Positions 7,416 through 13,984 of a stretch of 14,660 nucleotides of DNA are shown here, one piece after another. This DNA is from RGIG3994 sp964461635 (lineage in GTDB: Bacteria; Bacillota; Clostridia; Oscillospirales; CAG-272): contig CAYWVC010000033.1 in assembly GCA_964461635.1 (NCBI GenBank), positions 1 through 14,660 of the forward strand. The letters are read 5' to 3'. Position numbers and translations under genes: made by a program. The notes below the pieces were generated by a model that saw nothing but the letters and a program-made list of their open reading frames with translations, ran no database searches and had not been told where the DNA came from. Position 1 is the first letter of the stretch, and every line of letters starts with the position of its first letter.

Positions 7416-8201
7416 ATGCGCGACCGCCAAAAGCATTTGGCACCAAAGATAATTGCTGCGGTTCTTGCTATGTTTATTCCTACTTATGCTGCGATCTTAA
7501 GCTATTATATCAAGGTCAACGGAGTTGTGTTCACGAGCGAAGAGAGCTCCGATATAAGGATCGTTCAGCCCGACGGATCGTTGCTTGACATCGGCGGTAA
7601 GGACGCCGAAAAGCTCGCAAGCCTTTTTGAGGCTATGAGCCGCGAGGCAACAGCGCCGTCCGAACGGGCGAACACCGCCGGATACAAGCGATACAGCGTG
7701 ACTTTTGATTCCGGTAACGGGCAGAGGCAGAGAGAGTATTTCTTTTCCGCGTCCGGGATCGGATACGTTGATAACGGTGACGGAGATCTGCTGTTGATCC
7801 CCGAAAAATATTCGGGTGAGTTCCTGAGCGGCAGTTATGCCTGTCAGGTCTACGATGAGTCGGAGCTGCCGACTCTGAGCTTCTCGGGCTATCCCGTTAC
7901 GCCAAAGCGCGCGGAATGGTCCTATTCGGGTTACCGAGGCACCAAGATATCGGTCGACGTGCCCGTAACCGACGCGGTTCTCAATTACTGCAACGCGTCC
8001 TCACCAAATATGACCTTCAGTCGGCAACCGATCACCTGTAACGTAACCGTATATTCGGGCGGAGCAGAGCTTTTTGACGGTGCCTTGACCGATTTTAATT
8101 CAATAGCCGATCAACTTACGGGGAGCTATACGTACGTTGTGATCGCATCGTGGGAGCACGGAAGCGCCGAATATACCTTCACGTCCTCGCCTTTGACGTG
8201 A
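7416..8201 (+). CDS. Membrane-anchored protein of unknown function
   Basis: I do not recognise this 261-residue protein. A short basic N-terminus (MRDRQKHLAPK) precedes one hydrophobic segment at about 11-32 (IIAAVLAMFIPTYAAILSYY). No cleavage site is evident, so it is probably an N-in, C-out anchored protein. The rest (about 33-261) appears extracellular, with alternating polar and hydrophobic stretches that suggest mostly beta structure (RYSVTFDSGNG, TKISVDVPV, ITCNVTVYSGG). Three cysteines are scattered in the outer part. It has no LRR_5 signature, unlike its two neighbours. The ATG at 7416 is 10 bases after AAGGAG. It has its own promoter and lies 99 bases from the previous gene, so it looks like a separate unit, although no terminator separates it from either side. 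Confidence 0.75.
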   Translation: MRDRQKHLAPKIIAAVLAMFIPTYAAILSYYIKVNGVVFTSEESSDIRIVQPDGSLLDIGGKDAEKLASLFEAMSREATAPSERANTAGYKRYSVTFDSGNGQRQREYFFSASGIGYVDNGDGDLLLIPEKYSGEFLSGSYACQVYDESELPTLSFSGYPVTPKRAEWSYSGYRGTKISVDVPVTDAVLNYCNASSPNMTFSRQPITCNVTVYSGGAELFDGALTDFNSIADQLTGSYTYVVIASWEHGSAEYTFTSSPLT

Positions 8202-8223
8202 CGGCGGATGACGGTCTTGCTTG

Positions 8224-8249
8224 TCTTCGCGTTGACTTTTCCGCGAAGA
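8224..8249. promoter_or_regulatory. Inverted repeat flanking the -35 box of the 8296 promoter
   Basis: TCTTCGCG (8224-8231) and CGCGAAGA (8242-8249) are perfect inverted repeats separated by 10 bases, and the -35 hexamer TTGACT occupies 8232-8237 between them. This is the geometry of a repressor operator. As RNA it could form a hairpin only in read-through from upstream, and no T-run follows, so a terminator is less likely. Confidence 0.5.
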
Positions 8250-8260
8250 GGTGGTATAAT
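8232..8260 (+). promoter_or_regulatory. Promoter of the LRR-MBL/sulfatase operon
   Basis: TTGACT (8232-8237) and TATAAT (8255-8260) with a 17-base spacer, 11/12 matches. Expected start near 8267, leaving a short leader with AGGTGG (8282-8287) before the ATG at 8296. Confidence 0.85.
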
Positions 8261-8295
8261 GTACTCAAATTGAAAAAACATAGGTGGTGTTCAAA

Positions 8296-9732
8296 ATGGA
8301 TGAAAATTATGCGGAGCTTGTCGCGCGTGGCAGCTGTGGCGCAGATCTTAGCTATAAGATCGAAAAAAAAGGAACCGAAACCGTTTTAACGGTGTCCGGC
8401 TCGGGCGCTATGACCGATTGGTTTGACGGCTCGGAGACGCCCTTTGCGCCTTACCGTGACGTTGTAACGGATATCGTGATAGAGGATGGCGTGACCTCGG
8501 TCGGGGATTTCGCGTTTATCAAGTTTTCGGCTTTGACCGCGGTGGAGATACCCGGGACCGTTACCGTCATCGGTTGCAGAGCGTTTGACAGTTGTATCGC
8601 ACTGAAGGAACTGATACTTCCGGAGGGAACGGAGGTCATAAGCCCCAAATGCTTTGAAAAGTGCGTTTCTCTCGAAACCGTCGTCTTTCCCTCTACCTTG
8701 CGTGCAATAGATTTCAAGGCTTTCCGGTGCTGTGATGCCATCTCCTCGGTAACCTACCGCGGGACCGAGATGCAGTGGAAGCACAACGTCAGAATAAGCA
8801 CGTCGTCTCTCGGAAACGCACCCATTTTGAATGCCGATATTTCGTTTGCCGCTGTCAGTGCGAAGTATTGCGCCATGATGCGCGGCATTGCCGATATTAT
8901 TGCTGCGGGCGGGGACGGAAAGCTGCATATCGTTGCGCCCGATCTGACTGTGCCGAACGTCAAGGAGAAATCGGGCGACTGTATGCTGTTCGTCTTTCCG
9001 AACGGAACGACGATGCTGACCGATTGCGGGGCACCCTCGACGGTTGAAAGGATTATGACGTTTATCGGTGCGTTAAATATTAAAAAGCTTGATTATTTTG
9101 TACTGTCTCATCCTCATTCCGACCACCTCGGCTGTTGGGAAGCGGTAACGCGGCATTTTTGTGAGAACGGCGGAGAGGGCATCGGAACTTATCTGTATTC
9201 CGGATTTGTGCACAAGACAGCCGAGGCTGAGCTTTCGGCATACCTTGCGGCACACGGAACGGTTATGCGCCGTGACGTCAGGGCGGGGGACAAGCTCGTA
9301 ATCGACGGCGTGGATATTGAGATATTGAATCCCGCCGAGGAGGATATGCTGGCAGAGGATCATTCCGATAAAACGGTGAACGACATATCGGTAACTATGA
9401 AGCTTACTTACGGAAAATCTACCGTTCTGACCTCCGGGGATCTGTACGCGCAAAAGGAGCAACAGATGGTAGCGAAGTATGGGGATAAGCTCCAATCGGA
9501 CATTATGAAGTGCAACCATCACGGGTGCTTTACCTCTACCACCGAAGAGTGGCTTGACACCGTTCGTCCGAAGGTAGCCTTCTCGCTCTGCGACGACGTG
9601 GTGTGTACGCGGATATCCGAGCGCTTTGAGAAGCGCGGATTGACGAATTATAAGGTATCGGAGTGCGGTCTGATTGCGATAACCGTCGGAGCGAACGCTG
9701 ACTATCTGGTTGAGACCGAATACGAATATTGA
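8296..9732 (+). CDS. LRR_5 domain fused to a ComEC-type metallo-beta-lactamase domain
   Basis: The 478-residue protein has two parts. Residues about 10-185 are BspA-like: GSCGADLSYKI, LTVSGSGAMTDW, then LRR_5 repeats (VIEDGVTSVGDFAF, VEIPGTVTVIGCRAF), ending in the typical cap (YRGTEMQWKH...APILNADISF). After a helical linker, residues about 216-475 form a metallo-beta-lactamase fold like the C-terminal domain of ComEC. Visible motifs are GDCMLFVFPNG and LTDCG, the metal motif SHPHSDHLG (His272, His274, Asp276, His277), SGD (Asp382) and NHHG (His408, His409). A metal-dependent hydrolase is expected, with substrate unknown; ComEC-like relatives act on nucleic acids or phosphodiesters. No signal peptide is visible, so it is probably cytoplasmic, which is odd for LRR_5. 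ATG 8296 is chosen over in-frame GTG 8284 because AGGTGG at 8282-8287 is its ribosome site. It is cotranscribed with the sulfatase 14 bases on. Confidence 0.85.
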   Translation: MDENYAELVARGSCGADLSYKIEKKGTETVLTVSGSGAMTDWFDGSETPFAPYRDVVTDIVIEDGVTSVGDFAFIKFSALTAVEIPGTVTVIGCRAFDSCIALKELILPEGTEVISPKCFEKCVSLETVVFPSTLRAIDFKAFRCCDAISSVTYRGTEMQWKHNVRISTSSLGNAPILNADISFAAVSAKYCAMMRGIADIIAAGGDGKLHIVAPDLTVPNVKEKSGDCMLFVFPNGTTMLTDCGAPSTVERIMTFIGALNIKKLDYFVLSHPHSDHLGCWEAVTRHFCENGGEGIGTYLYSGFVHKTAEAELSAYLAAHGTVMRRDVRAGDKLVIDGVDIEILNPAEEDMLAEDHSDKTVNDISVTMKLTYGKSTVLTSGDLYAQKEQQMVAKYGDKLQSDIMKCNHHGCFTSTTEEWLDTVRPKVAFSLCDDVVCTRISERFEKRGLTNYKVSECGLIAITVGANADYLVETEYEY

Positions 9733-9746
9733 AAGGAACTGAAGAT

Positions 9747-11243
9747 ATGAACACAAGTGCTAAAAGACCGAACGTACTCTTTATCCTGACCGATGATCAG
9801 AGATACGGAACCATCCACGCGCTCGGAAATTCGGAGATCAACACGCCCAACCTTGACCGCCTCGTGCGGCGCGGAATGGCTTTCACAAACGCACACATCC
9901 CGGGTGGAACCACCTCTGCGGTGTGTATGCCGAGCCGTGCTATGATAAATTCCGGGAAAACACTCTTTCATCTCGAAGAGTGCGGTCAAAATATTCCCGA
10001 ATGTGACACAACCCTTGGCGAATGTTTTCTGAACGCGGGATATCATTCCTGCGGCATGGGTAAGTGGCATAATGGTGTCGCAAGCTATGCTCGATCGTTT
10101 AACAGCGGCGCAAATATCTTCTTCGGCGGTATGTGGGACCATTGGAACGTTCCCGTCAACGATTTCAAGCCCGACGGAAATTATGATAAGGAGATCAACT
10201 TTACCCCGAATTTTACGGCTAACGAGCAACCCGTAAGGGTCAGAGCCGAACGGATCAATGCCGGGGTGCATTCGACCGAGCTCTTTACGGGGTCTGCCGT
10301 CGATTATCTGAGCTCTTATAACGATGACGCTCCGTTCTTTATGTATCTGTCCTTCCTTGCTCCCCACGATCCTCGGACTATGCCGGAAAAGTACCGTAAT
10401 ATGTACGATCCGGAGAAGATAAGCCTTCCTCCCAACTACGCGGAAATGCCTGCGGTCTATTACGGGTGGGCTTCGAAGGGAAGAGATGAAAATACCGAGA
10501 CCTATCCGCGCCGTCCCGAGAAGATCAAACAGCATATAGCCGATTATTATGCTATGATAAGCCATATCGACGATTGCATCGGACGCATAATCGACACTCT
10601 TGAGGCTCGCAATATGCTTGACGATACGATAATAGTTATGTGCGGTGACAACGGTCTTGCCATAGGTCAGCACGGACTTATGGGCAAGCAGAATATCTAC
10701 GAGCACAGCATTAAAGTTCCGCTGCTGATATCGGGACCCGGGATCCCCGCGGGGAAAACGGACGACAGCCTCGTTTACCTGCTTGATATCTATCCGACGC
10801 TGTGCGATCTTTGCGGCATTGATATTCCGGCCTCGGTAGAGGGCAAGAGCTTTGCCGGAAGAATGGCAGAGGAAGCCTTCGGCGGACGTGATGAGCTTTA
10901 CATTGCATTCCAATCTCGTATCCGCGGAATCATAAGGGGCAAATACAAGCTTATCGAATACCGTACCGATGAAATAAAGCTTTCTCAGCTCTTTGATCTT
11001 GAAAACGATCCTTGGGAGCGCAACAATCTGTTCGGGCTTGACGTATACCGTCCGGTCGTCGAGGAGCTGCGTGAAAGGCTCGTCGCTCTGCGCGATGAGT
11101 GGAACGACGAGGACACGGTCTTCGGCAAACAGTTTTGGGCTCAGTGGAGGAGCTATGAGGATGCCGCGATCCCCGGGGTCGGCGGACCTATGGGAGCTTC
11201 AATGACGGCACAGGTCAACAGCTGGGGAACAAAGAAAAAGTAA
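9747..11243 (+). CDS. Type I (formylglycine) sulfatase, arylsulfatase A family
   Basis: Type I sulfatases hydrolyse sulfate esters, often on glycans. The 498 residues start MNTSAKRPNVLFILTDDQ, with metal-binding Asp16 and Asp17. The catalytic signature is CMPSR (Cys60 to Arg64). Cys60 would be converted to formylglycine, in anaerobes by the radical SAM enzyme anSME; no such gene is in this window. Other family residues are GKWHNG, APHDP, GDNG (Asp301, Asn302) and HGLMGK (His309, Lys314), so the active site looks complete. There is no signal peptide, hence a cytoplasmic enzyme acting on imported sulfated substrates is likely. The exact substrate cannot be told from sequence. The ATG at 9747 follows AAAGGAA at 9732-9738. 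An in-frame TTG at 9729 overlaps the previous stop and has no ribosome site. It is the last gene of its operon, followed by a strong terminator. Confidence 0.93.
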   Translation: MNTSAKRPNVLFILTDDQRYGTIHALGNSEINTPNLDRLVRRGMAFTNAHIPGGTTSAVCMPSRAMINSGKTLFHLEECGQNIPECDTTLGECFLNAGYHSCGMGKWHNGVASYARSFNSGANIFFGGMWDHWNVPVNDFKPDGNYDKEINFTPNFTANEQPVRVRAERINAGVHSTELFTGSAVDYLSSYNDDAPFFMYLSFLAPHDPRTMPEKYRNMYDPEKISLPPNYAEMPAVYYGWASKGRDENTETYPRRPEKIKQHIADYYAMISHIDDCIGRIIDTLEARNMLDDTIIVMCGDNGLAIGQHGLMGKQNIYEHSIKVPLLISGPGIPAGKTDDSLVYLLDIYPTLCDLCGIDIPASVEGKSFAGRMAEEAFGGRDELYIAFQSRIRGIIRGKYKLIEYRTDEIKLSQLFDLENDPWERNNLFGLDVYRPVVEELRERLVALRDEWNDEDTVFGKQFWAQWRSYEDAAIPGVGGPMGASMTAQVNSWGTKKK

Positions 11244-11281
11244 TTTGGACGAATAAAATCGCCTTATCCGAATAATCCGAT

Positions 11282-11322
11282 CGCCGCGAAGGGACATATT
11301 TTGCCCCTCCGCGGCGGTTTTT
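11282..11322 (+). terminator. Intrinsic terminator after the sulfatase gene
   Basis: CGCCGCG (11282-11288) pairs with CGCGGCG (11310-11316). After one A/C mismatch the stem continues as AGGG/CCCT around an 11-base loop. TTTTT follows at 11318-11322. It separates the sulfatase operon from the hydrogenase-like operon. Confidence 0.88.
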
Positions 11323-11366
11323 ATACGGCGTAATCACAAAAAACTTTATTTTATTTTCGATTTTAG

Positions 11367-11395
11367 TGGACAAATTGACGAAAATATAGTATAAT
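11367..11395 (+). promoter_or_regulatory. Promoter of the sensory hydrogenase-like operon
   Basis: TGGACA (11367-11372) and TATAAT (11390-11395) with a 17-base spacer, 11/12 matches. The TTGACG at 11375 is only 9 bases from the -10 and cannot be the partner. Expected start near 11402, giving a leader of about 65 bases. Confidence 0.8.
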
Positions 11396-11426
11396 GACCC
11401 TTGAGATACCATACATATTTTTGATT

Positions 11427-11432
11427 AAGGAG
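11427..11432 (+). promoter_or_regulatory. Ribosome binding site placed unusually far from its gene
   Basis: AAGGAG is a strong site, but the next in-frame start (ATG 11467) is 34 bases downstream, and no start codon lies at normal distance. GTCC (11432-11435) can pair with GGAC (11451-11454), which would bring the site to about 12 bases from the ATG. The stem is short, so this is tentative. Confidence 0.4.
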
Positions 11433-11466
11433 TCCGTTCCGCTTCCCGCGGGACCAATAATGGATT

Positions 11467-11826
11467 ATGAGGATCAGTAAAATTATCGAGTTGCTTGACG
11501 CCGAGGTGCTTTGCGGTGCCGACAAGGTGGAAAACGAGGTTTATTCGGCTTGCGGAAGCGATATGATGAGTGACGTGCTTGCTTTCGTTAAGGAGCAAGC
11601 TGTGCTTCTTTCGGGGCTTGTCAATCTTCAGGTCGTGCGAACCGCGGAAATGATGGATATGAAATGTATCGTTTTCGTTCGCGGCAAACGCCCCGCCGAG
11701 GAGATAGTTAAGCTGGCGGACGAGAGTGGCATCGTTGTCCTTGCCACCGACGAGCGTATGTACGTTGCCTGCGGTAAGCTTTATGAAAACGGGCTTAGGG
11801 GTGGGAGCATTTCCGATTATGAGTGA
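11467..11826 (+). CDS. DRTGG-domain protein, first gene of the hydrogenase-like operon
   Basis: This 119-residue cytoplasmic protein begins MRISKIIELLDAEVLCG and contains ACGSDMMSDVLAFVKEQAVLLSGLVNLQVVRTAEMMD, IVFVRGKRPAEEIVKLA and YVACGKLYENGL. The pattern matches stand-alone DRTGG-domain proteins, named after a domain also found in some phosphotransacetylases and CBS-containing proteins. Its ligand is not established. In Clostridia such proteins commonly sit beside HATPase and iron-only hydrogenase genes, as here. The start at 11467 fits the usual N-terminus of relatives, and an in-frame stop (TAA, 11458-11460) excludes a start before 11461, yet no ribosome site lies at normal distance. Its end overlaps the next start by 8 bases, which indicates translational coupling. 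Confidence 0.8.
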   Translation: MRISKIIELLDAEVLCGADKVENEVYSACGSDMMSDVLAFVKEQAVLLSGLVNLQVVRTAEMMDMKCIVFVRGKRPAEEIVKLADESGIVVLATDERMYVACGKLYENGLRGGSISDYE

Positions 11827-12247
11827 GGCTCTTCATTTTCATTTTGAAATAGACGGCGACGATTTTACGTCGGCGGGCAATGCATCCGTAAGGGTGAAAA
11901 AATTGCTCAGACAGATAGATCTTGATCAGGATACCATCAGACGGGTCTCGGTCGCGATGTACGAGGGTGAGATCAATATGGTCATTCACGCAAACGGCGG
12001 TCAGGCCGACGTTTACGTTGAAGACGATGCCGTTAAGGTGATCCTTGCCGACAGCGGTCCGGGTATACCCGATATCGGGCTTGCTATGAGCGAGGGCTAT
12101 TCTACCGCAAGCGACGTTATCCGCGAGCTCGGCTTCGGTGCCGGAATGGGTCTGCCGAATATGAAGCGGTATTCCGATCAACTTGATATACAGACCGCAG
12201 TCGGAAAGGGTACTACGGTTACTATGATCTTCAGGGTCAACGACTGA
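11819..12247 (+). CDS. HATPase (RsbW-like anti-sigma/serine kinase type) protein
   Basis: The 142-residue protein is a single GHKL ATPase domain. The N-box is EGEINMVIHANGG (with the Glu and Asn that bind Mg-ATP), the G1 box DSGPGIPDI, the G2-like box GFGAGMGLPNMKRYSD, and the end motif GKGTTVTMIF. This resembles RsbW/SpoIIAB-type switch kinases rather than a full histidine kinase, because no dimerisation/phosphoacceptor domain is present. Its partner is not visible; an antisigma antagonist or phosphatase may lie outside the window. ATG 11819 is chosen because it follows GGGGTGGGAG (about 11798-11807) and overlaps the previous stop; the longer frame back to 11726 lies entirely inside the upstream gene. 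A role in passing on a redox signal from the downstream iron-sulfur protein is inferred from context only. Confidence 0.85.
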   Translation: MSEALHFHFEIDGDDFTSAGNASVRVKKLLRQIDLDQDTIRRVSVAMYEGEINMVIHANGGQADVYVEDDAVKVILADSGPGIPDIGLAMSEGYSTASDVIRELGFGAGMGLPNMKRYSDQLDIQTAVGKGTTVTMIFRVND

Positions 12248-12273
12248 TAATTTGGGAAGGAGCGTCTGTTCCT

Positions 12274-13614
12274 ATGAATGAGGTAAAGCATTCGGTTACG
12301 CTGAAGACGAAGCTGTGCAAGGGCTGTACGCATTGTATAAAGCGTTGCCCGACCGAGGCGATACGCGTCCGAAACGGCAAGGCGGTCATTAAAAGCGAGC
12401 GATGCATCGACTGCGGGGAATGTATACGTGTTTGTCCGTACCAAGCCAAGCAAGCCGTGTGCGATCCCCTTGAAAAATTTGAGGGGTATAAATATAAAAT
12501 AGCGCTACCCGCACCCGCCCTTTACGGTCAATTCGATAAGCTGGAGGACGTGGATTACATAATCAGCGGTCTGTACCGTTGCGGATTTGACGATGTGTTT
12601 GAGGTCGCACGCGCGGCTGAGCTCGTGTCCGAGCTGACCCGTCAATATATGCACCGCAAGGACGTAAAGCACCCTATCATCAGCTCTGCGTGCCCTGCGG
12701 TAGTAAGATTGATAAGCATACGCTTTCCCAGCCTGCTTGATAACGTATTGCCGATATTGCCGCCTGTCGAGATCGCGGCAAAAATGGCAAGAAGCGAGGC
12801 ACTTTCACGGCACCCGGAGCTTAAACCCGACGATATATGCGTACTGTTTATCTCCCCTTGCCCCGCAAAGGTGTCTTACGCGAAAAATCCGATAGGCACC
12901 GAAAAGAGTGAGATCGACGGTGTGCTTTCAATCAAGGAGATATACTTTTTGCTGATGTCGGAGATGAAGACGGTGGAAAATCCGGACAGGTCGTCTCAAA
13001 GCGGCATTATAGGCATAAGCTGGGCGGGCTCGGGCGGCGAGTCCTCGGCTTTGCTGAATGACAGATATCTGGCGGCGGACGGGATTGAGAACGTTATAAG
13101 GGTGCTTGATGAGATCGAGAAGGAAAACATACGCGGAATAGATTTCGTTGAGCTTAACGCCTGTCCGGGCGGTTGCGTCGGCGGTGCGCTGACGGTGGAG
13201 AATGCCTACATCGCGAAAGCAAGGCTCCAAAGTATAAGACGTTATCTGCCTGTATCGCTTAATCATATATCGCGCCACCTGCCCGAGGGCGAACTGCCCG
13301 CAGACGTCCTTTGGAGCGCCGACGTCAAATACGAGCCGGTTATGCGGCTTTCTTCCAAACGCAGCGAGGCTATGAAAAAAATGCGTGAGATACAGGAGAT
13401 ACATTCTCAGCTGTGCGATCTTGATTGCGGCTCGTGCGGAGCACCGACCTGCCGGGCGTTGGCGGAGGACATAGTAAATAACGAGGCGATCCTTGACGAT
13501 TGCGTCATACAGCTTCGTCAGAAAATGTACAGATTGAGTGGCAGAGAGGGAACCGCAGAGCCCGTGCTCGGGGAGAGCGACGAGGCGGCGGGGGAAACTC
13601 CCGCGAAAGGCTGA
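12274..13614 (+). CDS. [FeFe]-hydrogenase-like iron-sulfur protein, putative sensory type
   Basis: The 446-residue cytoplasmic protein starts with a two-cluster ferredoxin: CKGCTHCIKRCP (Cys15, 18, 21, 25) and CIDCGECIRVCP (Cys44, 47, 50, 54). The H-cluster domain follows with SSACPA (Cys140), SPCPAK (Cys196) and LNACPGGC (Cys297, Cys301), so all four cysteines that hold the active-site cluster in hydrogenases are kept. Compared with catalytic enzymes, the proton-transfer cysteine of TSCCP is Ala139, the two pocket methionines are Ser194 and Asn295, and the Glu of the second motif is Tyr202. A further cluster motif, CDLDCGSCGAPTC (Cys381, 385, 388, 393), lies near the end, then an acidic low-complexity tail. 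This matches putative sensory [FeFe]-hydrogenases (HydS-like) of Clostridia. AAGGAG at 12257-12262 supports the start. Maturation would need HydE, HydF and HydG, not seen here. Confidence 0.88.
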   Translation: MNEVKHSVTLKTKLCKGCTHCIKRCPTEAIRVRNGKAVIKSERCIDCGECIRVCPYQAKQAVCDPLEKFEGYKYKIALPAPALYGQFDKLEDVDYIISGLYRCGFDDVFEVARAAELVSELTRQYMHRKDVKHPIISSACPAVVRLISIRFPSLLDNVLPILPPVEIAAKMARSEALSRHPELKPDDICVLFISPCPAKVSYAKNPIGTEKSEIDGVLSIKEIYFLLMSEMKTVENPDRSSQSGIIGISWAGSGGESSALLNDRYLAADGIENVIRVLDEIEKENIRGIDFVELNACPGGCVGGALTVENAYIAKARLQSIRRYLPVSLNHISRHLPEGELPADVLWSADVKYEPVMRLSSKRSEAMKKMREIQEIHSQLCDLDCGSCGAPTCRALAEDIVNNEAILDDCVIQLRQKMYRLSGREGTAEPVLGESDEAAGETPAKG

Positions 13615-13626
13615 GAAGTTTTTTTT
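13588..13626 (+). other. Hairpin and distant T8 run at the end of the hydrogenase-like gene
   Basis: GCGGGGG (13588-13594) pairs with CTCCCGC (13598-13604), including one G-T pair, around an AAA loop. A run of eight T (13619-13626) starts 14 bases after the stem. The distance is too long for a standard terminator. Partial attenuation before the last two genes is possible but unproven. Confidence 0.3.
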
Positions 13627-13651
13627 GCGCTCACGGTGAAATGAGGTTTTT

Positions 13652-13984
13652 ATGAAGATAAATGAATTGGCGGAAAGACTCGGATACGAAACCGTCGTTA
13701 TGCCCACGCCGGATGCCGAGGTTACGGGTGGATACACGGGGGACCTCCTCAGCTGGGTGATGGGACGGGCGTCTGCCGGAAACGTTTGGGTAACAATTAT
13801 GACCAATGCAAATATTGTCGCGGTGGCATCGCTCGTCGGTGTCAGTGCAATAGTGATAGCCGAGGGTCTTCAGCTTCCGGCAGAGGTGGCGGCAACGGCG
13901 GAAAAGCAGGGAATAAACATCTTGTGCAGTCCGCATCCGACGTTTGAGACGTCGTCGGAGATAGGCGGGGTGATCGGGCTGTGA
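13652..13984 (+). CDS. Small DRTGG-like protein
   Basis: The 110-residue cytoplasmic protein has the core VTGGYTGDLLSWVMGRA, GNVWVTIMTNANIVAVASLVGVSAIVIAEG and EKQGINILCSP. This is the DRTGG-like fold also found at the N-terminus of HPr kinase, and relatives are often labelled 'serine kinase' although no kinase P-loop is present here. In Clostridia it recurs between hydrogenase-like and PHP genes. Its molecular role is unknown; binding of a small ligand or a partner is an inference from the family. ATG 13652 is preceded by GAGG (13643-13646). A four-codon out-of-frame ORF (13641-13655) overlaps the start but has no ribosome site at a working distance. Its TGA overlaps the GTG start of the next gene (GTGA), indicating coupling. 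Confidence 0.78.
   Translation: MKINELAERLGYETVVMPTPDAEVTGGYTGDLLSWVMGRASAGNVWVTIMTNANIVAVASLVGVSAIVIAEGLQLPAEVAATAEKQGINILCSPHPTFETSSEIGGVIGL

Noticed and set aside
9702..10913. 403-codon minus-strand open frame opposite the sulfatase
   Set aside because: The plus strand carries a complete sulfatase with all catalytic motifs. The reverse frame has no family signature and no promoter.
11375..11380. TTGACG as -35 box of the hydrogenase-like operon
   Set aside because: Only 9 bases separate it from the TATAAT. TGGACA at 11367 has the correct 17-base spacing.
13641..13655. Four-codon ORF overlapping the start of the second DRTGG-like gene
   Set aside because: It has no ribosome site at working distance; the ATG is part of the ATGAGG stretch that serves as the site of the real gene.
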